A stretch of DNA of 64,000 nucleotides from Endocalyx cinctus (taxonomy: Eukaryota > Ascomycota > Sordariomycetes > Amphisphaeriales > Apiosporaceae), in NCBI GenBank assembly GCA_001600455.1, contig BCKC01000001.1, forward strand, positions 2,320,441 to 2,384,440. The letters run 5' to 3'. Shown here piece after piece: positions 36,880 through 47,892 of the stretch. The position numbers and the translations under genes are program-made. Each line of letters begins with the position of its first letter. Within the stretch, counting starts at the first letter, position 1. Under the pieces are notes generated by a model. The model was not told where the DNA came from. It saw only the letters and a program-made list of their open reading frames with translations, and made no database searches.

Positions 36880-37272
36880 GGGTTATATGATTTTTGCATA
36901 GATGATATTGTAGACAGATAAAAACTATTTACTTATAATAATATGTAGTAGAATAGAAAACAACATGTTAGAATAGTCGGTAGTACTCCATACTGGAAGT
37001 TAAGCTAAGAATGGGTTATACAGTCTTGAAGTTAATATATACTGTATATTTAATACTGTATTTATAGTGTAAGAATGGCGCTTGCATCCAGTGCCACCCA
37101 CTAGTAAAGCTTGGCATGACGGCTCATTCGCATTAGCACATACAATACTCCATTGTGCATGTCTTTTCATTATCTCCGTCATCTTTCTTCTTCTCTTTAA
37201 ACCTTTACAATCTCCCCCCCCCCCTCCCCCGATTCTTTATTTCTATCTGAGGAGAATCCAACACAAGAAAAT
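36880..37272. other. Short intergenic region
   Basis: AT-rich spacer between two plus-strand genes, with a pyrimidine-rich stretch and a C run at about 37208-37217 just before the ESS2 start. No coding potential. Confidence 0.6.
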
Positions 37273-38646
37273 ATGGATCCTTCAAAGAACACTTCTACTT
37301 CTCTAATACGAAAGAGAAATGATACTGAATTAATGCCGCCTCCTCCCCCGACAAAGCGAATTAAGCGACCAAAAAAAGTAATCGACGAGGAGAGTTATAC
37401 CGATGCCCTATCACAGATTATCGCCAGAGATTTCTTCCCCGGACTTCTGGAAAGTGAAACACAACAAGAATATCTTGACGCACTGGATTCAAAAGACCCG
37501 GCATGGATCTCTCTTGCCAGTCGTCGCCTACAACAGGTAATGACTCCAGGAAGGCGGAGGTCGAGGAGAGGGACATCTCTGGCGCCAGGTGCGCAGACTC
37601 CACGTAACTTTGTCGGCGACACTCCCGTATCCGTCTCTGCCGAGTCTACCACCACGTCAATTTTAGAGGGGAAGCCAGAAGTCGACACGAATATGAGCTT
37701 AAGCGCTTTCCAGTCCAAATACACGAGCGAAGACAACGAGAGTTTCTACAAGTTATTGGATAAGCAAAACTCAAAGAAAGCAGAAAAATATGCTTGGTTA
37801 TGGACCGGGAATAAGATGCCATCTAAAATGCAGCTTAAACAAAGAGAGGTGGAGAATAAGCTGCTGGAGAGCCGAAGTTTGGAGGACGACGGTTTTAAGA
37901 AGGATAGGCTAGCCATAAAAGATAAAGATCAGAGGCCTGCTCAGCCGGACATGTGGAAATTTCGGCCCGACAATACGCTGATGTTCAAGCCCGACGGCAT
38001 CGAGGATTCGATGGAGACGGTCGCCCAGAGAGCAGAGGCCGAGTCGAGGGCCGCCCCTAAAGCTGTTAGTTACCAGAACACTAGGTTTCCCATGCCGGAT
38101 ATCAGTGATACGGAATCTATCGACCCCTCGATATCTTCATGCGCCTCGCCGTCTTTATCGGCGGTACGAGATGCTATCGCGGGCAAGAGACAGGGGAGCT
38201 TAGCAAATTCTACAACGGCAGGGAACGAAACGCCGAGAGTTAATGGGTACGCATTCGTGGACGACGAAGAGCCAGCTTACAAGCAACAAACAACCACCCC
38301 AAATATCGACTTGGGCCCTGGTGATGCCACGCCAAACCCGTTTATGATCAAGGAGCCGAGGAAAAGAGAGGCATTACACCATCGTATGGTGGACCGGATA
38401 TCCCAATCGAAGAGAGAAGCATCTAAGATGGGCATGCTGGGCAAGGTGGACAAGACGCCGGTACCGAAATTTCCGAGCAGCCCTCGAGTCTCGGGCGGAC
38501 TTACGCCTGCAGCTCAGCGCTTGTGGAGTAAAATAGGCGGCAGCGGAGGAGGCAGCGGCGGTGGAATGATCACTCCTCGGACTCCGTTTGGCCAAAGCAC
38601 GCCGATGAAAACGAAAAGTTCCCGGTTAAAACAAGTTTCCAAATAA
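37273..38646 (+). CDS. ESS2/Bis1 (DGCR14) spliceosome-associated nuclear protein
   Basis: Intronless, 457 residues. The N-terminus carries a basic PPPPPTKRIKRPKK cluster, probably a nuclear signal, then the family core VIDEESYTDALSQIIARDFFPGL..LESETQQEYLDAL. Further conserved blocks are NMSLSAFQSKYTSEDNESF, AWLWTGNKMPSKMQLK and MWKFRPDNTLMFKPDG. The C-terminal block begins NPFMIKEPRKREALHHRMVD and is followed by a Ser/Gly/Pro-rich region (SPRVSGGLTPAAQRL). This is the Es2 family (fission yeast Bis1, human ESS2/DGCR14), which copurifies with late spliceosomes and supports splicing fidelity. The neighbour downstream on the same strand, SAD1, is also a splicing factor. Confidence 0.93.
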   Translation: MDPSKNTSTSLIRKRNDTELMPPPPPTKRIKRPKKVIDEESYTDALSQIIARDFFPGLLESETQQEYLDALDSKDPAWISLASRRLQQVMTPGRRRSRRGTSLAPGAQTPRNFVGDTPVSVSAESTTTSILEGKPEVDTNMSLSAFQSKYTSEDNESFYKLLDKQNSKKAEKYAWLWTGNKMPSKMQLKQREVENKLLESRSLEDDGFKKDRLAIKDKDQRPAQPDMWKFRPDNTLMFKPDGIEDSMETVAQRAEAESRAAPKAVSYQNTRFPMPDISDTESIDPSISSCASPSLSAVRDAIAGKRQGSLANSTTAGNETPRVNGYAFVDDEEPAYKQQTTTPNIDLGPGDATPNPFMIKEPRKREALHHRMVDRISQSKREASKMGMLGKVDKTPVPKFPSSPRVSGGLTPAAQRLWSKIGGSGGGSGGGMITPRTPFGQSTPMKTKSSRLKQVSK

Positions 38647-39117
38647 GGAGAGCATGATATGAAAGGTTTATTAAGATTTGCCCAGGCAAGCTACGAGAAT
38701 ACGATTTTACACAACAAATACCTATAATGATACCCTTAAGAATAGAATAAGTATAAGTAGTATATAGAATCAATACGACAATAAGTTATACGTACAGTAT
38801 AACATTGATTTAATTGACCGTATTATACTGTATTTTATTAGCATACTGTAATATACTATAGTATACTGTAGCATACTGTAGTTTACGGAGTACAAACGTT
38901 GTACAAGGCTCAAGCAAAGCTTGCTGGCCGGAGCTTAAAAGTTATGGTGGGGCCAAGAAAATAATACTACAGTATGTTAATATTTCTACATACACCATAA
39001 AAGTTCATTCAATCCTACCAATTTTATTTCTGCCTTGATCTCAGTCTCATAACCTGAAGGGCTACAGTACCCAATTGCGACAACGACAACGACGGCATTT
39101 AATCCTCAGAAAGAGCT
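38647..39117. other. Intergenic, ESS2 to SAD1
   Basis: Very AT-rich. Between 38820 and 38890 the motif ATACTGTA recurs in near-tandem copies. No coding frame; it serves as the ESS2 3' flank and the SAD1 promoter. Confidence 0.6.
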
Positions 39118-40713
39118 ATGTCGAAAAGATACGCATCGGAGGCCTTAGAAGATTTATTAGGGATCGACTCACCCATATCGAAAAGATCAAGACTAGATGA
39201 TTCATCGGAAGACGAATCTACGGCGAACGGTAATAATACAAAAGATGATCAAGACATAGAAGACGACGATGGCTTTGAAGATGAGCCAATCAAAGTTTCC
39301 ATACGACAATCTGCACCAACCGAAGGGTATGACGACCTCTACCTAGACACGATAGACCGAAACGTACTCGATTTCGATTTCGAAAAGCTATGTTCTATCA
39401 GTCTTTCGAACATCAACGTTTACGCATGTCTCGTTTGCGGAAAATATTTTCAAGGTAGAGGACCGAAGTCGCACGCGTACTTCCACGCTTTGAACGACGG
39501 TCACCATGTTTTCATCAACATGGAAACGCAAAAAGTCTACGTCTTGCCCGAGGGTTACGAGGTGAAGAGTAAATCCCTGGACGACATCAAATACGTATCC
39601 GACCCTAGATATACAAGGCAGGAAGTTATGGAGCTCGACCGAAAGCCGAGGATGGCGTGGACGCTTGGTGGGAAGGAATACACGCCCGGCTTTGTAGGAA
39701 TGAACAACATCAAGGAGAACGATTATCTAAACGTAGTAGTCCAGGCACTATCACACGTCGCACCTTTGAGAAACTTTTTTCTATTAGAAGATGTCGCGTC
39801 GCGCCCCGAGCTTGTTAAGCGATGCGCTATACTCTTTCGCAAAATATGGAATCCCAGAGCATTCAAAGCCCACGTCTCCCCGCACGAGCTTCTGCAGGAA
39901 ATTGCGCTGAGGTCGAACAAGAGATTTACGCTGACGGCTCAGTCTGATCCGGTCGAATTCCTCTCGTGGTTTCTGAATACTCTACATCTAGGCCTAGGCG
40001 GGAGCAGGACGAAGCCGGGTAGCAGCATAATACAACGCATATTCCAAGGAAAGTTGAAAGTGGAATCCCAAGCTATCACGGCAAAGGCCGATGCGAACGA
40101 CCGCTTGCGATTCGAGGAAGCAGCCGAGGTTAAGACCGATATCAACCGGTTCATGTTTCTGACCTTAGATTTACCGGCCGCGCCCCTTTTCCAAGATGAG
40201 CTGGAGCGCAACATCATTCCCCAGGTGCCGTTGACAACCATCATGACGAAATACGACGGAGTCAGGGCACAGGAGCATCTGGCGCAAAGAAAACGGTACC
40301 GTCTGATGCACCCCTTACCACCTTATCTGGTATTTCACATCAAGCGCTTCTCGGCAAACAAATTTGTGTCGGAGCGTAACCCGACCATCGTCACGTTCGA
40401 CGCGCGCGTGGGCTTGGATGTGTCGCCATACGTCGAGCCCAGCCCTGCGGATTACCCGCCCGGGGAGCAGATATGGTACGATCTAGTAGCTAACGTAACC
40501 CACGAGGCAGTCAGGGCGAAGGAAGACGTGGCCGACACGGGCGAAGAGCGGAAGACGTGGAAAGTGCAATTAAAGGATAAGGGAAGAGACGAATGGGTGG
40601 TGTGCCAGGATTTGTTCGTACAGGATGCGCAGAAGGAATTGTTGTACCTCGGCGAGTCATACCTACAAGTTTGGGAGAGAAGACGCGATCCAAAGAACAA
40701 GCGAAAGGCTTAA
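39118..40713 (+). CDS. SAD1/USP39, U4/U6.U5 tri-snRNP factor (inactive ubiquitin hydrolase)
   Basis: Intronless, 531 residues. An acidic N-terminus precedes a ubiquitin-hydrolase-type zinc finger: LNVYACLVCGKYFQGRGPKSHAYFHAL..DGHHVF with the Cys and His ligands intact. The USP domain begins at PGFVGMNNIKENDYLNVVVQAL. Active USPs have Cys in this loop, whereas here the residue is Asp202, the known substitution that makes USP39/Sad1 catalytically dead. The rest of the fold is present (SDPVEFLSWFLNTLH, YLVFHIKRFS, and a C-terminal GESYLQVWERR). The protein helps the tri-snRNP join the spliceosome in the nucleus. The start ATG directly follows the short leader, with no competing upstream ATG in frame. 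Confidence 0.95.
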   Translation: MSKRYASEALEDLLGIDSPISKRSRLDDSSEDESTANGNNTKDDQDIEDDDGFEDEPIKVSIRQSAPTEGYDDLYLDTIDRNVLDFDFEKLCSISLSNINVYACLVCGKYFQGRGPKSHAYFHALNDGHHVFINMETQKVYVLPEGYEVKSKSLDDIKYVSDPRYTRQEVMELDRKPRMAWTLGGKEYTPGFVGMNNIKENDYLNVVVQALSHVAPLRNFFLLEDVASRPELVKRCAILFRKIWNPRAFKAHVSPHELLQEIALRSNKRFTLTAQSDPVEFLSWFLNTLHLGLGGSRTKPGSSIIQRIFQGKLKVESQAITAKADANDRLRFEEAAEVKTDINRFMFLTLDLPAAPLFQDELERNIIPQVPLTTIMTKYDGVRAQEHLAQRKRYRLMHPLPPYLVFHIKRFSANKFVSERNPTIVTFDARVGLDVSPYVEPSPADYPPGEQIWYDLVANVTHEAVRAKEDVADTGEERKTWKVQLKDKGRDEWVVCQDLFVQDAQKELLYLGESYLQVWERRRDPKNKRKA

Positions 40714-41344
40714 GTTTTAGACGTAAGGTTTCGAAATAGCGATCAATAGATGATATATATTGTGATACTAGAAAGGTAACTTATTCGAAAATGGTTGGTT
40801 AAATGATTTATACTATTGTACATAGATAATACATAGATAATACATAGATAATACATAGTACGTACCTAGGGCTGCTAGGTATGTATTCTTCATGGCTCCT
40901 AACCTAAACCATTCCGGGATTTCTGCAGACAACGCTTGGAGACGGAGACTATACGCAGTACTAGTAAGTCGTGACGTTTAAGACTTTCCACCTTATGGGT
41001 CTGACCCCCGCTTTGACGCTTTTAAGGGATTTCATCACTTACATACTATGTACATCCTGCATCCTCTCTCGCATACTCGTAGCGGTGACTGATCGATATA
41101 CTGTACCGTGTGTGTGACATTGCATGAAACTATAAGTACCTACATATAAGTAGATAGAGATTTTATCTTGAAACGCATAACAAATACTTAAGTGGCTCCT
41201 CCGTATTAATTCTGTTAACAAATCATATTCTACAACCGAGCAAGCTTATTTCCAATATATATATATACTAGACATTAGAGTATAAAATCAGATTTTGATT
41301 CATTACTCTCGGCAGTGGATTAATATAATAATATATCATCCATA
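40714..41344. other. Intergenic with an 11-bp tandem repeat
   Basis: AT-rich spacer between SAD1 and the methyltransferase gene. It contains the 11-bp tandem repeat at 40819-40858. No coding frame. Confidence 0.6.
40819..40858. repeat. 11-bp tandem repeat, about 3.6 copies
   Basis: The unit TACATAGATAA is repeated head to tail in the SAD1 3' flank. This is a minisatellite-like slippage tract. Confidence 0.9.
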
Positions 41345-42708
41345 ATGAATGTTGGTAAGTTTGTGATACCTATGGATAAAATCTATTCTTAGGAACATCA
41401 AGGATCTTTATATTTTCCGAAAGAAAATGAAGAGAAAATAAAAATAAAGAGAGAAAAAAAACCCATACTCACATATATACAGATTGGCTCCTTGATGGAG
41501 GCTACCTCCCTCACGCGGTGGTCCGACTAGGGATACGCCGGCAATTAGCCCAGCGTCTATCCGAAATCGCCACGTCCTCGCGCGCGGCCGCGTACGAGAG
41601 CAAGATGGGGTACATCTCGGCTCTGCGGGCGCGGCCGATCGCGATCGAGACGGCGACGGCGAACACGCAGCACTACGAGGTCGGGACGGGAGTTCTGGCG
41701 GCGATGCTGGGCCCCCGGATGAAGTACTCGTGCGCCTTGTACCCGACGGGGAACGAGACGCTCGAGGAGGCCGAGGTCGAGATGCTGAAATCGTACGTCG
41801 ACAAGGCCGAGCTCCGGGACGGCATGCGCATCCTCGACCTCGGGTGCGGGTGGGGTTCGGCCTCGCTCTACTTCGCCGAGGTCCTGCCCAAGGCGCAGTT
41901 CCTCGCCTTTTCGAACTCCAAGACGCAGAAGGAATATATCGACGCGAAGGCGAGGGAGAAGGGCTTGACTAATTTGAAGGTCGTTACCGGGAACGTGGTC
42001 GATTACGAGTTTAAGAGGGAGAGATTTGATCGGGTTATTTCGATCGAGGTGAGATTTTTTTTTTTTTTTTTGAGATACTTCTCCCTCTCCCCTTTCACCC
42101 TTCGTTCCTTCTTATTACCGTTTTTATATCTAACCAAATATGACATAATAAAACGATAGCTCTTCGAACACATGAAGAACTACGATCTCCTTATGGCCAA
42201 GATCAGCCGGGCCTTGAAACCGGGCGGGAAGCTATTCACCCATATCTTTTGTCACGAGACTACGCCTTACGACTTCGAGGAGGGCTGGATGACGACCCAC
42301 TTCTTCACCGGAGGGACCATGCCCTCGGCCGACTTATTACTCTACTTTCAGAAAGATCTCAGGATCAAGAAGCAGTGGTGGGTTAGCGGGATGAATTACT
42401 CCAAAACTTGCGAGGTAAGAAGCTTCATTACTTTCTTTATCTATCTGCGCACACCTCTTTATACCATCATTGATATATATATGAACTGACTTGAAATGGT
42501 GGGGTGGAAAAAGCATTGGTTATTGAACATGATAGAGAACAAGGAACAAATATGGCCCCATCTGGTAGAAACATACGGCGAAGAGAACGCTAAGACCTGG
42601 TATAACCGATGGCAGATCTTCCATATGGCCTGCTCAGAACTGTTCGCCTATGGGGGTGGAGATACCTGGGGAGTGGCTCATTATCTCTTCGAGAAGCCTA
42701 GACAGTAG
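41345..42708 (+). CDS. Coclaurine N-methyltransferase/CFA-synthase-like SAM methyltransferase
   Basis: Exons 41345-41354, 41483-42048, 42160-42414 and 42514-42708 give 341 residues. The first coding exon is 10 nt (ATG AAT GTT G) and joins in phase to give [17 protein letters not shown] motif I is ILDLGCGWG (120-128), followed by [31 protein letters not shown], the proline-containing [14 protein letters not shown], and [18 protein letters not shown]. This set is characteristic of the CFA synthase superfamily branch containing plant coclaurine N-methyltransferases and their fungal homologues. The acceptor (amine or lipid) is not known. Exon 2 is distinctly GC-rich. Without the first exon the protein would lack an ATG, since the open frame otherwise begins at GTG. 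Confidence 0.9.
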
Positions 42709-42990
42709 GGAGGATTTGATTTTGACGTTATATAAGTTAAATAGAGTGATATCTTTTTTTCAATTGAAACCCCCCTCAGAGTTTTGTTCTCGTTCTATCA
42801 AAACACAAAATCGAACAACCGTATTTCTGTGAGACGTGGGGAGGTTTATGGACTTTGACTCCGTAATGTTTTTTTTGGTTGTTTCTTTCTTTCTTTATCG
42901 ATACTGCCTCTATATGTCTTGCGATGTCTCCTGCTTATTTCATTATTCTACAATCGACCAACCGCGCACCAACCGTCCTCATCGCCGCGT

Positions 42991-43317
42991 TTAGTGGTCC
43001 CAAGGATGCTTCAATCCGATAAGAGCCGGTCCTAATACAACCCAGGAAGGGGTGGTTAGTTCGCTTGATCGTCCACTGATGATATATTTTGCGAGGGGGG
43101 GAATTTTGGGTTTAGGTATATATACCGTCTTTCTTCGCCCGATACATCAACTACAGGGAGAAAAAAAAAAGATAAGTATGTCAGTAATCCTGTATGTTCT
43201 CTAATTCATAGGTTTGCTCTCTCCGCTTACGAAGAACCACATGCTCGCGCCCAGAGCGGTGGCGGTAACTCTGTAGATACGACCGGCGGGCGGTCCTGCC
43301 GGTCCGGGGGCAGCCAT
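42991..43317 (-). CDS. Complex I small subunit, NDUFB2 (AGGG)-like, three exons
   Basis: Minus-strand exons 43317-43231, 43150-43126 and 43031-42991 encode only 50 residues. The N-terminus is MAAPGPAGPPAGRIYRVTAT. It continues ALGASMWFF, then LMYRAKKDG from exon 2 and PALIGLKHPWDH from exon 3. One membrane helix, a basic matrix-side segment and the terminal HPWDH match fungal NDUFB2/AGGG-type accessory subunits of NADH:ubiquinone oxidoreductase. All splice phases agree (0, then 1), and all introns have GT/AG ends. Simple open frames miss this gene, because exon 1 reads through into the intron. It lies tail-to-tail with the methyltransferase (stop 283 bp away). Role in the inner mitochondrial membrane is inferred from family. 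Confidence 0.8.
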
Positions 43318-44263
43318 CGTCGATTTTAGTTTTGGTTTTCGAGAAGATATTCCGGGGACGTCGTCTAAAATTTTGCGATTGTTAGAGAATAATTGACTCT
43401 TCTGGTTTGGATTGTTCGATTGCTCGTATCGCTTTTTTCCCCCCTCTCTCTTTCTCTGGGCAGTCAATGGGGGCTAATAAGAATTTACCTAAGTTAAGTA
43501 CTGAATTGATCACAAGTCGGGTACGTGTAGCTGTATAACTTAAACTGGTTTCCTCTTGTGTAAAATTGAGGTTCGATGGAGATAGATCAATGGGAACGAG
43601 TAATAATTGACTCTTTCCAATTGGAAGCTCCAAATAGCGTGCGTAGATCGAATGTACCTTTGTACCTTTGTACCTTCGTACCACGTTAAACCTTAAAAAA
43701 ACTGTATTAACACTGTATCGTAGAGTCTATCGAAATTGCATATACTGTATATATGAATACTTATATGTACTACCTAGCTAAGTATTATACGTATTATACG
43801 CACCTTGTCGATACGGTAAATAGCATTTCGTCAATTCGCGACTGATTGAGATAATCTTGAAAGTCTGTTTTTGTTATGTTTTACTAGTTTTCTATTTCTT
43901 TTTCTTTTTCTTCTCTCTCTTACCTCGTCACTCTTCTTCTTTTCGAAGTGTCATATTCGCATGGTTGGTTTACGGGCATCAGTTGTCTAGCTATCATCAA
44001 ACTGGAGATTTATCATCCAATATGAAGTTAGTTTTATCCATTTCCAATACTTATTTATCTATGCTTGTTTTAGATCAACCAAACAACTTCCATACCTAAC
44101 TTTTCGTCAAACAGATATTGATCTATTCGCCACTCTCTACTCACATTTTTCTCTCCTCGCTTTTGCGCCAGCCAGAATCGTCATTCAATAATAAACGATC
44201 TCGCTATCTCCATCGCGCGCATAATTAATTCCGGAGCACTTTTGCTCTGAATACCCTTTCGCT
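43318..44263. other. Divergent intergenic region
   Basis: Shared upstream DNA of the complex I subunit (-) and BUR1 (+). Short direct repeats TACCTTTG/TACCTTCG occur at 43658-43682. Small open frames are low-complexity. No RNA gene seen. Confidence 0.55.
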
Positions 44264-46169
44264 ATGGCGACCACGACCACTAACGGTGGCGGCCGTCCTG
44301 GCGCTTTATCACCTCGATCATTCGCCGTAAAACACCAGAGACCTCGAGATTCCTTCGTCGGTTGTTCTCGAATCACCGATTATGACCTCCTTGGAAAGTT
44401 AGGCGAGGGTACATTTGGGTGGGTATCTCGACAAGTTTCACAATGACGTATAATCGTAGCTGACACCCTTTAAAGTGAAGTTCACAAAGCAAGATCGAAG
44501 AAGACGGGAGCCTTGGTCGCGCTGAAGAAGATCATTATGCACAACGAAAAAGATGGGGTTCGTGGTAACCAGCTAGCTTCCTCCCTTAACAACGACTAAC
44601 TCAATCCTCGCCAGTTTCCTATTACCGCTCTCCGGGAGATCAAGCTATTGAAGTTGCTGTCGCATAAGAACGTTCTTCGACTAGATGATATGGCTGTCGA
44701 GCATCACGCAAAAATCAGTGAGCAAACCTACCCTACTCACTCTTCCCTCAATAAAGTTAGAACGCGCTAATGAACTTTGTCCCTCTAAAAGCCGACAAGA
44801 GAAAGCGACCAATCATGTACATGGTCATGCCCTATATGGAACACGACTTATCCGGTCTTCTCGACAATCCCTCCGTCCATTTCACCGTTCCGCAGATCAA
44901 GTGCTATATGCTTCAGCTTCTCGAAGGTCTACGCTACCTGCACGATAACCACATTCTCCACCGCGACATGAAAGCCGCAAATCTGCTCATCAGCAACCGA
45001 GGAGTTCTAGAGATCGCCGATTTTGGTCTTGCGAGACATTACGAGGGCGCCGTGCCCAAGCCTGGAGGCGGCGGCAGCGAAGCCCGGAGAGACTATACAA
45101 GTCTAGTCGTAACTAGATGGTATCGGCCACCCGAATTGTTATTGCATCTCAAGCGATACACCACAGCTATCGATATGTGGGGAGTTGGGTAGGTTTAACC
45201 TTGTTTTATATTTAAACGGTAATTTGCTGACCCCAACCAAGTTGCGTTTTTGGTGAGATGTTGGTTGGTAAACCGATTCTCTCTGGTGAGAGCGATGGGC
45301 ATCAGCTCGAAATCATATTCGACCTAGTGGGATCACCCACGGAACAGAACATGCCAGGGTGGAGACAACTTCCTGGCGGCGAACACCTCACCCCTAGACC
45401 ACGACCTGGAAATCTTCGACAGCGATTTCACGACCATGGTGCGGCCGCTATTTCTCTGTTAAAGGAGCTCCTCAACCTCGACTGGCGAAGACGGATCAAC
45501 GCCATCGATGCCGTGGAGCACCCATACTTTAAGACTCAACCATTACCCGCGAAGCCTGAAGATCTTCCTAGCTTCGAAGACAGTCACGAGCTAGATCGCA
45601 GAAAGTTTCACGATCGCAAGGCAGCTCTGCCCCCAGCCCCGAAGGGTGGTACCGTGGGCGGTAACTTTGACGGACCGAACGTAAGTTTCGGTAGCGAGGG
45701 TTACGGTAACCGTATGAACGGCAGATATCCGAATCAACATGGTGGTGGACATCGGAATGGCGAGGACGGTGGTCGACGACCGGCTTGGGCACGAGAGCAG
45801 CCGCGCCATGAACACAGACTTCCACCGCGCCCCCCTCCCCCGGAACATCCTCCGGCAGGTTGGGACGCGCCGGTGGATCATAATGATTCGTACCGAGACC
45901 GAGAACGGGCACCTCGAAACCGGGGAGGGGCTAACCGTCCGGATGTCGACACATATATTCCCAGTTATAGAGGAGGGAGAGATGAGCGCCCCCCGAGAGA
46001 AGACCGCCCTCCGGGCTACGAGCGTCGGAGACGTGAGGATCGAGATGATAGACGGAATGAATGGGATCGAAGGGACAGAGAACACGATGATCGGGCTCGA
46101 ACTAGTCGAACTCGAAGTCGTAGTAGGTCCCCTATCCGCGACCGAGACCGTGACGTGTATCGCAGATAG
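44264..46169 (+). CDS. BUR1: BUR1/CDK9-type cyclin-dependent kinase, five exons
   Basis: Exons 44264-44418, 44476-44557, 44615-44717, 44792-45188 and 45242-46169 give 554 residues. The kinase domain has the glycine loop [10 protein letters not shown] (about 45-54), the VALKK lysine (69), the cyclin-contact helix PITALRE (81-87), [10 protein letters not shown] with Asp172, DFG at Asp190, and [18 protein letters not shown] is the hallmark of CDK9/Bur1, which phosphorylates the RNA polymerase II CTD and Spt5 during elongation. A long C-terminal tail (about 380-554) is rich in Gly, Pro, Arg and Asp, and ends in [10 protein letters not shown] and RDRDRD repeats, as in filamentous-fungal Bur1. The donor after exon 2 is GTTCGT, slightly off consensus. 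Open frames on both strands over the tail are shadows of its repetitive codons. Confidence 0.94.
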
Positions 46170-46707
46170 AATCGCAACAAGTCTCGGCTCCATAAATGGA
46201 AGGGTCCTTCGAGGCTCCAGCAACAGCAGCCTAGTCAATTGAGAGGTTCTTATTATCAATCTCTATAGAATTGCCGAGGCTTTAGGGGCTATGGAGAAGG
46301 CGTTTTTATCTGTTCATGGTACACGTGTACCGTGTGTATTCACTAAAGGGGGGAGAATTACCCTTCGATTCGGCGTTCAGGTGGCTGTTATGAATTACTC
46401 CGGCGGACAAATGAACTATGGAAGATCTAATTCTAAGCTGAGGGTTTATTATTCATACCGAAGGTATTATGGGTTCAGAACCAACCCGTTATTCGTGCGT
46501 TTAAATTCAAATATCTGTACATTTTTTCGTGCTTCTGAAACATCGGCTATGCATGACATGTTCAAAGGTAGTATCAGATTACTGATATATCTTTCTTGTT
46601 TTGCCCTTTTAGTGACCAGTGTAACTCAGTAAACAAAGACGCCTGTTTCGTACCCCTCTATGTATGATCTGATCTAATTTCACAAGGTGACACTTGTTTG
46701 TATAATA
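46170..46707. other. Intergenic between convergent genes
   Basis: 3' flank shared by BUR1 (+) and the membrane protein (-). An open frame at 46291-46632 (+) has no family features and is probably UTR sequence. Confidence 0.55.
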
Positions 46708-47892
46708 TCACGTAAAATCACTCTCACTACTTTCTTCATGAATCGTCTGGGACAGGACCGCCTTACGTCGCTTCTTGAGTCTACCATTACCCACGGACGA
46801 GCCGGTAGCCGTTCCCCACTTATCAAACGTACCGGTCGATTGATCTGATTTCATTATAAATGACGCAGCGCCTTCTCTTCCCTTTAGCCCTCGCCGATTC
46901 GCCCTAGCCTCGCTCCTAGCAGCCAGAGCCTCGGATACGCTTCCCGGAGCCTTGAGCTGATTCCACCTGGCTCGGCTCCCCCTATCATACCGGAGTCCAT
47001 ATTTGAAATCCAGATCCTCTTCTTCTTCTTCTTTTCGTCGTCGTCGCCGCCTTCTTTCATCGACGTCGGCGTCTGCTTCGGATTCCTCGAAGTTACGCCC
47101 GTAGAGGTCTTCTTCGTCATCATCTTCATCTTCTTCTTCGTCTTCTCGCGCCGAGGACGATATCGATGACCCTTGCCGTCGTTTCAGCCGCCGCTCTTCG
47201 ATCGAAGACGCGGAGGCTCGGTCGATCCCCAAGGCGACGAAGATGAGGAGGGAGAAGCGTCGCGTTATTAGCGCCGCTAGGATCCCTATGAGAACGGCGC
47301 AGGCGAGCTATATTATATATACAAATTAATACTTTTTGAAAAGGTAGGGTTAATAATAAAGAGTTTCTTTTCTTCGTCGGCTATTATTGACTGCCTTCTC
47401 TTTTTTCAAAGAGGGTCTATCCCTTTCAAATCGGAATTTTCTATTTTGATAAACAAAAAAGGGGGGCTTACGTAAAGATAAATAAACTGTTTTTTTTTTC
47501 CATCATGTTAGCAATAATTCACGTATTCGTGTTGTACACGCGTGCATGGTAGATATATCAGACCAAGGGAGGGAAGGCAATGCCAAGAGGGAAAGGGGGG
47601 GAGTATCGGAAAGGGGGTTCAAGGCGACTTAATGGGGGGGAAAAGGAGATCAATTAATTACCTTCAACTTCACTATCAAATCAATCCCTAACGATACTAT
47701 CATAATACATCCCTTCACGGGTAACCATAGCGGCGACAAGATGAAGGCGAAAACCCTAAAGACGTAGCGGATTGGGTACCACAGCGGTTTCACCACGACG
47801 GTATGACCGACGCCAATCAGGAATCTTCCGATGGACAGCAAGGTTGAGATTACGGCCCCGAATGAGGCCGCTACCCACCACTGCCAATCCAT
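46708..47892 (-). CDS. Uncharacterised membrane protein with charged tail
   Basis: Minus-strand exons 47892-47662 and 47307-46708 with a 354-nt intron, 276 residues. I do not recognise a named family. The N-terminal half (MDWQWWVAASFGAVISTLLS...) contains two to three hydrophobic segments with interspersed Pro/Trp/Tyr (KPLWYPIRYVFRVFAFILSPLWLPVKG). A further helix assembled across the splice junction is LACAVLIGILAALITRR. The C-terminal half is highly charged: an SSS/DEEE-rich stretch, a run of arginines followed by glutamates (RRRRRRRKEEEEED), then a moderately conserved-looking segment (KYGLRYDRGSRARWNQLKAPG) and a basic SSVGNGRLKKRRK. The layout suggests a small ER or nuclear-envelope membrane protein with a cytosolic tail, but that is a guess. 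Confidence 0.75.

Noticed and set aside
45591..46259. 222-codon minus frame and overlapping plus frames in the BUR1 tail
   Set aside because: Shadows of the Arg/Asp/Gly-rich C-terminal tail of BUR1, whose repetitive codons suppress stops in other frames.
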